Assembly (NCBI GenBank): GCA_032718475.1
Contig: JAUCBJ010006956.1
Location: 62,001 to 126,000 of the forward strand
Reading direction: 5' to 3'
Length of the DNA: 64,000 nucleotides
Source: Nemertoderma westbladi
Taxonomy: Eukaryota > Xenacoelomorpha > Nemertodermatida > Nemertodermatidae
Within the stretch, counting starts at the first letter, position 1. Each line of letters starts with the position of its first letter. The notes beneath the pieces were generated by a model, which saw only the letters and a program-made list of their open reading frames with translations, ran no database searches and was not told where the DNA came from. Positions 55,134 through 64,000 of the stretch are shown in pieces. The position numbers were made by a program, and so were the translations under genes.

Positions 55134-55489
55134 TTATACTCTATGTCAACGTGGGCCTGCCACACATTTTAAATTATTCAAACCTCCAGCTTCGTTATTA
55201 TGCCAATTCGCCCGAGAAATTATAATAAACATCTGCTCTTGCAATAGATTGCATTCTTTCGCATTGTACTTTATGAAGCAGTCCACGCGCGTATTAGCTC
55301 AACGACAAAGCCAATACCCAAACACCATGTTCTAGCCTCCCTCTATAATAGCCCCCATTCACCGCATTCCCATTCATTCTCTAATTTTATTTTTAAAAGT
55401 TTTATTTATTTTCATAAAAGTTTTATTTATTTAAAATTTTGTAAAATCATTCAGCGAAAATTCATAATATCAATTGACATTGCTATATA
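55134..55489. other. Unique flank right of the BEL element
   Basis: Original neighbour of 42880 before the insertion. A short plus-strand frame (55129-55335) spans the junction and is not a gene. An imperfect 30-bp duplication, AAAGTTTTATTTATT, occurs near 55395-55435, just upstream of the next ORF. Confidence 0.4.
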
Positions 55490-55714
55490 ATGCCTAGTTA
55501 TGAAAGATGCTTGGTTTGTAATAAAGAAATGAGACAAGACAATCTATCTCGTCATATGGAAAGACATAGAAAGGATAAACTAATGGATCCATTACCAAAG
55601 AAATTTAAAAAATCCGAAGATATTTTTAGTGAAGAAGAAAAGAAAAAGAGAGTTGAACGTGATATATTAAATATAAAACAGACAATGGAAAATAAATTAT
55701 TCATAAAGTTATGA
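55490..55714 (+). CDS. Small zinc-finger protein, unknown
   Basis: 74 residues. The N-terminus MPSYERCLVCNKEMRQDNLS RHMERH has the C-x2-C-x12-H-x3-H spacing of a single C2H2 finger; the rest is Lys/Glu-rich and helical. The stop TGA (55712-55714) overlaps the start ATG of the next ORF (ATGA), an arrangement unusual for a cellular animal gene and common in compact mobile or viral genomes. The AT-rich 5' flank could hold a promoter. No family is recognised; it may be a relic of a mobile or viral-type element. Confidence 0.5.
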   Translation: MPSYERCLVCNKEMRQDNLSRHMERHRKDKLMDPLPKKFKKSEDIFSEEEKKKRVERDILNIKQTMENKLFIKL

Positions 55715-56451
55715 ATATTTTGAAAGGGATACAAAAACAGTTACCCCTAGAAAATGATGAGAATTTGAGTGAGAAAGATGAAGAAGAAGAGGACGATGAG
55801 ATGGAGAATGAAAATAGTGAGGGTCAAGATGAAGTTGAAGAGAGTGAGGTTGAGAACGAAGTGAGTGAAGGTCATGAAGATGACGAAGAAAGTGAAGGTC
55901 AGGAAGAGGGTGAAGAAAGCGAAGGTCAGGAAGAGAATGAAGAACAGGAAGAGGATGAAGAAAGTGAAGAACAGGAAGAGGATGACGAAAGTGAAGGTCA
56001 GAAAGAGGATGAAGAAAGTGAAGGTCAGGAAGAGGACGAAGAAAGTGAAGGTCACGAAAGTGAAGAAGATGATGAAAATGATAATAATAAGGAAATATTG
56101 AAACAATTACTTGGAAATAAGAATAAATTGCGGAAAATTATTAAACATTTAGAAGAGAATGATGAAAATAAAGAAGAGATATTGAGACAAATATTAGGAA
56201 ACAAAAATCAAATGCGGAAATTTATTAAACAAATGGAAGAAAATGAGGAAAATAGAGAAGAGATATTAAGACAGGTTCTGGGAAATAAAAGTAAATTATT
56301 GAAAATTAATGAACAATTGAATAAAATTAAGAAACCGTTGGTTAATGAGGAAGATGAAAGTAAAGAAAATCAACCAGCTTTTACTTATTTTCGAAGACCT
56401 ATGACATCAAACTCTCGTACAGTATTTGCCCGCGCAGGCGGACGCTATTGA
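55711..56451 (+). CDS. Acidic repeat protein overlapping the zinc-finger ORF
   Basis: 246 residues. Residues about 15-125 are an acidic tract of EESEGQEED-type repeats. About 130-215 is a threefold repeat of some 33 residues with the core ILxQxLGNKxxxxKxIxxxEEN. The end, AFTYFRRPMTSNSRTVFARAGGRY, is basic and aromatic. It starts on the ATGA overlap with the upstream ORF. The Glu-rich part could be chance low complexity, but the ordered LGNK repeats and defined tail argue for a real protein. Function unknown. The minus-strand Phe-rich frame is a shadow. Confidence 0.5.
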   Translation: MNILKGIQKQLPLENDENLSEKDEEEEDDEMENENSEGQDEVEESEVENEVSEGHEDDEESEGQEEGEESEGQEENEEQEEDEESEEQEEDDESEGQKEDEESEGQEEDEESEGHESEEDDENDNNKEILKQLLGNKNKLRKIIKHLEENDENKEEILRQILGNKNQMRKFIKQMEENEENREEILRQVLGNKSKLLKINEQLNKIKKPLVNEEDESKENQPAFTYFRRPMTSNSRTVFARAGGRY

Positions 56452-56849
56452 CATTTGTTTGTTTGAGTTCCTTTCATAATAGTATTAGGACTATTTATCC
56501 ATAACAATTATATTAGTATTAGGACTATTTATCCATAACAATTATATTGGTATTAGGAGTATTTATCCTTAATTATTATTAGTATTATAAATGTATTTGC
56601 CAACAATATTTATTGCTATTAGGTCTATTTATTCAAGAAATTATATGTTTTTTATAATATATTTTGGAAAATTAGTCGACTAAGTCATAATTTTTAAAAC
56701 TTTAAATAAGGGTGGAGTTATTTTATAAAGTTAAGAAGAGTGAATCAATGGAGGCAACATGAAGTCTAATCTCTTGCCCTTTACTCATAAGACCGCACAT
56801 TAACTCCCAAGGTTGCATACTATCACTATAGCTGGGAGAGTCAAAGCTA
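56452..56849. other. AT-rich spacer with a short direct repeat
   Basis: A unit of about 37 bp containing TATTAGTATTAGGACTATTT and ATCCATAACAA occurs two to three times at 56478-56605. No coding frame is seen. Confidence 0.55.
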
Positions 56850-57645
56850 GTGTACAGGAATGAGGAAGTGAGGGAAGTGAGGGAAGTGAGGGAAGTGAGG
56901 CAGTGAGGCAGTGAGGGAAGTGAGGGAAGTGAGGGAAGTGAGGGAAGTGAGGGAAGTGAGGGAAGTGAGGGAAGTGAGGGAAGTGAGGCAGTGAGGCAGT
57001 GAGGCAGTGAGGGAAGTGAGGGAAGTGAGGGAAGTGAGGGAAGTGAGGGAAGTGAGGGAAGTGAGGGAAGTGAGGCAGTGAGGCAGTGAGGGAAGTGAGG
57101 GAAGTGAGGGAAGTGAGGGAAGTGAGGGAGTGAGGCAGTGAGGCAGTGAGGGAAGTGAGGGAGTGAGGCAGTGAGGGAAGTGAGGGAAGTGAGGGAAGTG
57201 AGGGAAGTGAGGCAGTGGGGGAAGTGAGGGAAGTGGGGGAAGTGAGGGAAGTGAGGGAAGTGGGGGAAGTGAGGGAAATGGGGGAAGTGAGGGAAGTGAG
57301 GGAAGTGAGGGAAGTGAGGGGAGTGAGGCAGTGAGGGAAGTGAGGGAGTGAGGCAGTGAGGGAAGTGAGGGAAGTGAGGGAAGTGAGGCAGTGAGGAAGT
57401 GAGGCAGTGAGGCAGTGAGGGAAGTGAGGGAGTGAGGCAGTGAGGGAAGTGAGGGAAGTGAGGCAGTGAGGCAGGGGAAGTGAGGCAGTGGGGGAAGTGA
57501 GGGAAGTGGGGGAAGTGAGGGAAGTGAGGGAAGTGAGGGAGTGAGGGAAGTGAGGGAAGTGAGGGAAGTGAGGGAAGTGAGGGAAGTGAGGGAAGTGAGG
57601 GAGTGAGGCAGTGAGGCAGTGAGGGAAGTGAGGGAGTGAGGCAGT
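56850..57645. repeat. 8-bp array (GGAAGTGA)n with GGCAGTGA variants
   Basis: Almost 800 bp of purine-rich octamer repeat interrupted by 7-bp GGCAGTGA-type steps. Open frames on the minus strand (Leu-Pro-Ser and Phe-Pro-His runs) are artefacts. Confidence 0.95.
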
Positions 57646-57852
57646 GATTGATTGATTGATTGATTGGTTTATTGTCCATAACAATATAAATAAACTTAAA
57701 CCGAAATACAAATTGAGAAACACCATACACCAAAAGCCATGTATAGACCGGTTAAACATTAACACATTTGACAAGTTGTTCTGTAACAGAACATTACGTA
57801 CTTAAAAAGAAAATCACATCATCATAAATTCAATACCGGATATCTTATCGAG

Positions 57853-60800
57853 TTATAAATTTGCTTCTTTTGCTATTTTAAAAATAAATTTGGCAACAGC
57901 TACTTGGTCTGGTAGTGAGAATAGTTCAGTTAATGAACGCACAGGCGAGGGTAGTATATCCTCCCTAAACAAACGCGTTAGTCGACAGCTGATGAGAATG
58001 TGTTCCTCTGATTGTAGTTCACCACAGGCGCACTTGCGATCCTCCAGTTTCACCTTTCTCCACCGCATAAACTCCACCGGTAGAGAGTGACTACCGATAC
58101 GAAACCTGGACCACTCAATTCTCCAACGTTCAGGAATTATCGCTTTCTTATATACGTCGCGAGGGGGTTTTAATGTAGGGTTCATTAGTTTGTAAAGGTG
58201 TCGTTTTGTTGTTGTAGATTTCGATATTCTGCTGGTTATTGCCTCAATATGGTTTCCTAAAAAACACGCATTTAGTTGTTTCAGCTTTTCTATTTCTTTA
58301 AACATTGGCGATGAAATACTTTGAGCAATTTTTAAAGCAGCATGCAAAGGTGACTCTGGAATTACATTAATCTTCTGAAAAAACTTCCTCTGAGTATTTT
58401 TAACAAAAGCTGGTAACTCTGGAAGATCCAACTCAGTTAGGCATAAATCTAGACAAGCTGACGGACGTACATCTAACATACGCCTCACCATAGAGTTGTA
58501 TAGACTCGTAATCATATTAATGTCGCCCGTTATCCATGTCTCACATGCATACGTGATTGATGATACAATTGCTGCGTCGAATACCATTTTCTTAATATTA
58601 ACAGGTACATCTGGATTCTTTTGCAGATACGAATAGAACTTTAAGGAGTGACTTTGTTTATTTTTTGCGTGTGAGATTATTGCACTGTTGACGTCACCAT
58701 CGGCAGGTATTGGCGATCCTAGATAAACATAATTATCCGTGTGCTTTACTACCGTATCATCTATTATGAGGTCAACTCTATCTTGAGCGATGCCGTTTAT
58801 TACCATGAACTTAGTTTTAGTTTTATTTAAAACCATGCCCGAAATTTTACAGAAAGATAGCAACACGTGTAACTTCATCAGGGCCTGCTCGCGATCAGTA
58901 GCTAGGATTGCTGTATCGTCCATAAGTAGAATGCTGTGAAGATCTCTTAACCAACTGTCTAAAGGGAGAGCTTTCAATAATTTCACCAGTTCATTCATTA
59001 ATAGTTTGAACAAATACCCACTTGAGAGAAGCCCCTGCCGAAGACCTTTATTTGAATCAACTATAGTTGTACCAACAATGGATTTAGTTGAAGAATACAT
59101 TGCTTGTAAAGCTTTTAACATAACCTTGCCACATCCTAAATTACATAATAAATGAAAGATATAATTTCGTTTCACATTATCAAAGGCAGTCTTGAAATCC
59201 ACAAATATAATAAATAGCTTTACTTTGGATATAAACGCATACTCTGAAATTAGCCGAAGTGCTAAAATTTGTTCAGTACAGCTACGTCCTTTTGTAGCGC
59301 CAGCCTGTTCTGGTAATGGCTGCATCCAGCATTCCAATCTATCTGTTATAGACATATCATAAAGCTTACATAGCGAATCAGATAAACTTATACCCCTGTA
59401 ATTCGCGCACAGCATACGGTCGCCACGTTTAAATGCTGACACTAATTTCACAAAAGACCAAATTATAGGATAGGCACCAGATTTAAAAATAGCAGTCATC
59501 ATTAGAGTTAAAGTAACCAACCATTCCAAAGGTAAAGCCTTAATAAATTCGGCTGCAATACCATCCGGACCACATGCTTTATTAGAATTCAGTTTCTTTG
59601 TATTTTTAACAATTTCATCAATCGATAGATCACTATCCAATAAAGGAATTTCGACGGTGCTTATACACTCATCATCATCGACCGTTTTTTCATTCAGTAA
59701 ATCGGTGTAGTGACGATTAAAATCGTCATCGCTAGGTCGTGTGACGTTATTATTAGAAGTACATCCACCTTCAAAAGTGCCATTCCAATTTATTGCGCGC
59801 CATAACTGTCTTGAGTCGTTTTGGTCTAACAATTTCTGCCACCTATTGTTATCAGATATACCTGCTAAAGTGTTCTGTCTATTCGCCGACTTGCAGCATC
59901 TAGCGGCATTGTATAAGGTACTTGTGACATTATCACACATAAGATTAATATCACCATCAGAATCCAATTGGTTGATAATTGGGGGTGTTACTGAGGCAAT
60001 TGAGTTTTCAAATACAGATAACGTTGATCTATTAGGTTTAATCCCTTTTTTACAATTAACACCGCTTATAATCGATTTAGATTGTGCTGTATGATTCTGA
60101 AAGCAGTAATTATTATTCAAGGACTCAGCCCCACGTAGTAGTTGACTACCCGATATACCGGAACATTTAATTGTAACGCTAACAGGGCTATGGTTAGATG
60201 GCAAATCTTGATCAATCCAAGTGCTAAAGTTATAAAAATTACTTAATTCATCAGACACACTTGTAACCGGAGCAGCTACGAAGTCTAACAATGAACACCA
60301 TTTATCCTTGATTTTAAAAGTTAGGTGGTTATCTAAAGTACCGCTAGGGGTAATTAACCCATTTAATAACACAACATTATTATCAATGCAAAGTTGTCTA
60401 AACATCTTCCCATTATTATTCTGTGTGGAGTCGTCGGACGGAGAATGCTTGAAATAATGACTAGTATCGAGCGACGAACCAACTCTACTATTAAAATCCC
60501 CGCCAAAAACAGTTACTGAATTAGATTTCAATTTACTTTGAATAGCGCTAAAGCTGCAAGGATCGTAATAGTTTGAAGAACTCGGAGGTATGTAACAGCC
60601 ACCTATATAACCCTCACCAAGAAGCGAACATTTTAACCACAGCTGATCTTCGGTTGAGTCATCAACCGAAGAGATATAATCAACTAGGTAGGGTTTAACA
60701 AATACTGCAATACCGCCTCGATGTGCACGGCCAGGAATCCGTAGACTACGTTTAATAAGAATTAAACCTGGAATAGAAAAATTTAAACTAGTTTTTAGTT

Positions 60801-60905
60801 CACTTAAAAACACAATATCGAAGTTTAAGATAAATGTAAGAGTTTTTTCATTATTCAATTTGTTCTTTATACCATCAACATTCCACCAAAGTATCCTAAT
60901 AAGAT
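57853..60905 (-). CDS. LINE ORF2: APE endonuclease and reverse transcriptase
   Basis: At least 1001 codons. The frame is open further upstream than the first listed codon and already reads LIRILWWNVDGIKNKL, the start of the endonuclease, so the real start lies near or overlaps the end of ORF1. Endonuclease motifs: FLSELKT, GGDFNSRVG and DLPSNHSPVSV (Asn where SDH is usual). RT motifs: IIFVDFKTAFDNVKR, SNKGLRQGLLSSGYLFKLLM and the catalytic box LLMDDTAIL (Met-Asp-Asp in place of Ala-Asp-Asp). Near the C-terminus CACGELQSEEHILISC is a Cys-Cys-His-Cys knuckle. It nicks target DNA and copies the RNA from the nick. Confidence 0.92.
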
Positions 60906-60923
60906 GATCTATACATGGCTGTC

Positions 60924-61856
60924 CTAGAAAAACTGTTTGGGCTCACGGTATAAGACAGCGTCACCACGCTTAACTGAACGGGATCTCCAGTCAATCGAGA
61001 TTACAAATCCTGTATTATCTGGTTTTTTTCGCTCGTCTTCTAGCACCTTTACCAGACATCGATTGGATTCAAGTTGACGCTCGTTTAGATCTCTGCGCAA
61101 GAATACCTTACTGAACTTCGTATTCATAAGATTTTTACCGCCGGTGATTATCTTGTCTCTCGAATTCTTGGAGTCAACTGTTACCAATAAAGGACGAGGT
61201 CGAGGCTCATCTTCGGATGTTTGCCCATTAACGTTTAAAGGCGGTTTTCCAAGACGCTTAACAGCAATCAACACGGGTACATTAACTGCAGCCAAATCGG
61301 ATTCTTGATGGTTTGTGGCAATCTTTATGATTTCTAAACAATTATCGCTATCTTCCTCGCTGTAAGCACCTTCTTTTAAGCCACGGACAATTAGGTTTTT
61401 TGAACGACGTTCTGAGTCAATACCGTCAAGCTGACGTTGGTGTAGTAGTACAGCTTTCTTAGTTGAATCAAGATCATTTCTTAGATGATTGTTATCTTTA
61501 CGCAAGTTACTGACCTCATCTTCCAAGGTACCAACTTTTACACGTAACGCTCCGATTTCATCCAACTGTTTCCTAATATCAGTAATATCTTCTTTAACGC
61601 TAGAAAGTTCGCTGCGAACAGAATCTTTCACCGCAAGTTTAATATCATTTATATCGAGGGATGGCTGGGCGGAAGTACTACCGGTACCACGTAAACGTTG
61701 TGAAGTTGGTGGCGAGGCGAGTAGAGAAGAATTCTGATCGAGCAAACCCGCTGAATCGAGTGCATCATACAGACGTTCTTTCGTGACTTTACTCATGATA
61801 TGCTGCTTAGACATTCCAGCCAGCTCATCCAGCGAAAGAGTTTTTGAGGAGTTCAT
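60924..61856 (-). CDS. LINE ORF1 protein
   Basis: 310 residues. Residues about 70-165 are predicted coiled coil (KLAVKDSVRSELSSVKEDIT, then heptads to LLHQRQLDGIDSERR). It is followed by an RRM-like part starting KNLIVRGLKEG and a C-terminal part with RPRPLLVTVDSKNSRDKIIT and FLRRDLNERQLESNRCLVKV. This is the layout of L1-type ORF1 RNA-binding chaperones. The stop TAG lies just before the ORF2 region, whose frame overlaps it. Confidence 0.85.
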   Translation of the reverse strand: MNSSKTLSLDELAGMSKQHIMSKVTKERLYDALDSAGLLDQNSSLLASPPTSQRLRGTGSTSAQPSLDINDIKLAVKDSVRSELSSVKEDITDIRKQLDEIGALRVKVGTLEDEVSNLRKDNNHLRNDLDSTKKAVLLHQRQLDGIDSERRSKNLIVRGLKEGAYSEEDSDNCLEIIKIATNHQESDLAAVNVPVLIAVKRLGKPPLNVNGQTSEDEPRPRPLLVTVDSKNSRDKIITGGKNLMNTKFSKVFLRRDLNERQLESNRCLVKVLEDERKKPDNTGFVISIDWRSRSVKRGDAVLYREPKQFF

Positions 61857-62015
61857 TGTCTTTTCCGTAATACGGTATAATTATTAATTATTGCATATAT
61901 TTCAGAATTTATCCGGTATTAACAAAGTCAGGCAGTCCAGTGCAGTATTTGTCTGAAACAGCAAATTCACAGCTATAGTAGCACCAGGTGCTGTAGGCCT
62001 ACTAATAATAATTAA

Positions 62016-64000
62016 GAATGAAGAGAGAGGAAGAGAGAGGAAGAGAGAGGAAGAGAAAGGAAGAGAGAGGAAGAGAGAGGACGAGAAAGGAAGAGAGAGG
62101 AAGAGAAAGGAAGGGAGAGAAAGAGAGAGGAAGAGAGAGAAAGAGAGAGGAAGAGAAAGGAAGGGAGAGAAAGAGAGAGGAAGAGAGAGGACGAGAAAGG
62201 AAGGGAGAGAAAGAGAGAGGAAGAGAAAGGAAGAGAGAGGAAGAGAAAGGAAGAGAGATGAAGAGAGAGGAAGATAGAGGAAGAGAAAGGATGAGAGAGC
62301 AAGAGAGATGGAGAGAGAGGAAGAGAGAGGAAGAGAAAGGAAGATAGATGAATAGAGAGGAAGATAGAGGAAGAGAAAGGACGAGAGAGCAAGAGAGATG
62401 GAGAGAGAGGAAGGGAGAGAAAGAGAGAGGAAGAGAGAGGACGAGAAAGGAAGGGAGAGAAAGAGAGAGGAAGAGAAAGGAAGAGAGAGGAAGAGAGATG
62501 AAGAGAGAGGAAGAGAGAGCAAGAGAGATGGAGAGAGAGGAAGAGAGAGGAAGAGAAAGGAAGGGAGAGAAAGAGAGATGGAGAGAGAGGAAGAGAGAGG
62601 AAGAGAAAGGAAGAGAGAGAAAGAGAGAGGAAGAGAGAGGAAGAGAGAGGACGAGAAAGGAAGGGAGAGGAAGAGAAAGGAAGAGAAAGGAAGAGAGAGG
62701 AAGAGAAAGGAAGAGAGAGCAAGAGAGATGGAGAGAGAGAGGAAGAGAGAGGAAGAGAAAGGAAGAGAGAGCAAGAGAGATGGAGAGAGAGGAAGAGAGA
62801 GGAAGAGAAAGGAAGAGAGAGAAAGAGAGAGGAAGAGAGAGGACGAGAAAGGAAGGGAGAGAAAGAGAGAGGAAGAGAAAGGAAGAGAGAGGAAGAGAAA
62901 GAAAGAGAGAGCAAGAGAGATGGAGAGAGAGAGGAAGAGAGAGGAAGAGAAAGGAAGAGAGAGCAAGAGAGATGGAGAGAGAGAAAGAGAGAGGAAGAGA
63001 GAGAAAGAGAGAGGAAGAGAGAGAAAGAGAGAGGAAGAGAAAGGAAGAGAGATGAAGAGAGAGGAAGATAGAGGAAGGGAAAGGAAGAGAGAGCAAGAGA
63101 GATGGAGAGATAGGAAGAGAAAGGAAGGGAGAGGAAGAGAGAGGAAAGAGAGAGGAAGAGAAAGGAAGGGAGAGAAAGAGAGAGGAAGAGAGAGAAAGAG
63201 AGAGGAAGAGAAAGGAAGAGAAGGAAGAGAAAGGAAGAGAGATGAAGAGAGAGGAAGGGAGAGAAATAGAGAGGAAGAGAGAAAGAGAGAGGAAGAGAGA
63301 GAAAGAGAGAGGAAGAGAAAGGAAGAGAAAGGAAGAGAGAGGAAGAGAGAGGAAGATAGAGGAAGAGAAAGGAAGAGAGAGCAAGAGAGATAGAGAGAGA
63401 GAGGAAGAGAGAGAGGAAGAGAGAGGAAGAGAAAGGAAGGGAGAGAAAGATAGAGGAATAGAGAGGAAGAGAAAGGAAGGGAGAGAAAGAGAGAGGAAGA
63501 GAGAGGAAGAGAAAGGAAGAGAGATGAAGAGAGAGGAAGAGAGAGGAAGAGAAAGGAAGAGAGATGAAGAGAGAGGAAGAGAAAGAAGAGAGAGGAAGAG
63601 AAAGGAAGATAGAGGAAGATAAAGGACGAGAAAGGAATAGAGAGGAAGGTAAAGGAAGAGAGAGGAAGAGAAAGGAAGAGAAAGGAAGAGAAAGGAAGAG
63701 AGAGGAAGAGAGATGGAGAGAGAGAAGAGAAAGGAAGAGAAAGGAATAGAGAGGAAGAGAAAGGAAGAAGAGGAGGAGAGAGGAAGAGAGATGAAGAGAG
63801 AGAAGAGAGAAGAAGAGAGAGGGAGATAGAGGAAGAGAGAGGAAGAGAAAGGAATAGAAAGGAATAGAGAGGAAGGTAAAGGAAGAGAGAGGAAGAGAAA
63901 GGAAGAGAAAGGAAGAGAAAGGAAGAGAGAGGAAGAGAGATGGAGAGAGAGAACGAGAAAGGAAGAGAAAGGAATAGAGAGGAAGAGAAAGGAAGAAGAG
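62016..64000. repeat. Purine-rich array (GGAAGAGA)n to window end
   Basis: Nearly 2 kb of GGAAGAGAGA and GGAAGAGAAA units with GATG, GCAAG and GGACG variants; it runs off the window. All long frames on either strand (Arg-Glu-Lys or Leu-Ser-Phe runs) are artefacts of the repeat. The upper strand is almost pure purine, able to form triplex/H-DNA. Confidence 0.96.

Larger units (their letters stand above)
57645..61995 (-). mobile_element. LINE (non-LTR retrotransposon), apparently full length
   Basis: The minus-strand element has ORF1 (60924-61856), ORF2 (57853 to about 60920) and a 3' end made of a (CAAT)n tail (57645-57668). A TATA-less 5' UTR of about 130 nt precedes ORF1. Both ORFs are free of stops, so it may be young. 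The endonuclease is the APE type and the C-terminal Cys/His knuckle is present. The clade (Jockey/CR1/L2 group) was not resolved. Both flanks are simple repeats, so target duplications cannot be read. Confidence 0.9.

Noticed and set aside
56723-57774. Minus-strand frames of 336 and 324 codons of Leu-Pro-Ser and Phe-Pro-His runs
   Set aside because: They cover the (GGAAGTGA)n array and the LINE tail; artefact of repeat composition.
62016-64000. Long Arg/Glu/Lys frames (plus) and Leu/Ser/Phe frames (minus) at the window end
   Set aside because: Purine octamer repeat; every frame is open for composition reasons.

Overview
This is a window from an invertebrate animal genome. It has small exons in AT-rich introns with GT-AG borders on the minus strand, a BEL/Pao LTR retrotransposon, an intact two-ORF LINE, and roughly a third or more of its length is tandem repeat. 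The phylum cannot be fixed from the sequence. The channel gene is closest to the TRPC4/5 branch, in a protostome-like form with a very long charged tail. There is no prokaryotic gene content.

Layout: (1) 1-2400 holds the 3' end of ENY2 (plus strand): the last intron, the last coding exon at 2027-2249, and a poly(A) signal. (2) 4055-37687 holds one large gene on the minus strand, convergent with ENY2: a TRPC-type cation channel. I reconstructed 18 exons whose reading phases join without conflict. From 5' to 3' they cover the ankyrin/linker region, the S1-S6 channel, the TRP-box region, a C-terminal basic/acidic segment, a 15-nt microexon, and an 842-codon lysine/aspartate-rich terminal exon. 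The first (N-terminal) exons lie beyond the window or were not recognised. Three exons exist as two homologous tandem copies (S1 region, pore/S6 region, C-terminal 33-codon segment), which looks like three sets of alternative exons. (3) The introns of this gene are filled with minisatellites with units of 58, 52, 27, 111, 24, 42/45, 48, 23 and 38 bp. At least three arrays are built from the neighbouring exon-intron junction itself, so copies of a splice donor or splice acceptor are repeated dozens of times right next to the real site. This is the most unusual feature of the window. (4) 42886-55128 is a 12.2-kb BEL/Pao element (minus strand) with apparently identical 1033-bp LTRs and a 5-bp target duplication. 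Its single long ORF has lost reverse transcriptase/RNase H and the integrase core but stayed open, so it is a recent non-autonomous insertion. (5) 55490-56451 holds two overlapping small ORFs (zinc finger; acidic repeat protein) of unknown origin. (6) 57645 to about 61995 is a LINE with intact ORF1 and ORF2, sitting between two purine-rich arrays, (GGAAGTGA)n and (GGAAGAGA)n; the latter runs to the window end.

Functionally, the window is one receptor/store-linked cation channel gene with a large potential for alternative splicing, next to a SAGA/TREX-2 subunit gene, both invaded by repeats. Most long open frames in the window are artefacts of repeat units whose length is a multiple of three, or of low-complexity strands, and are not reported as genes.
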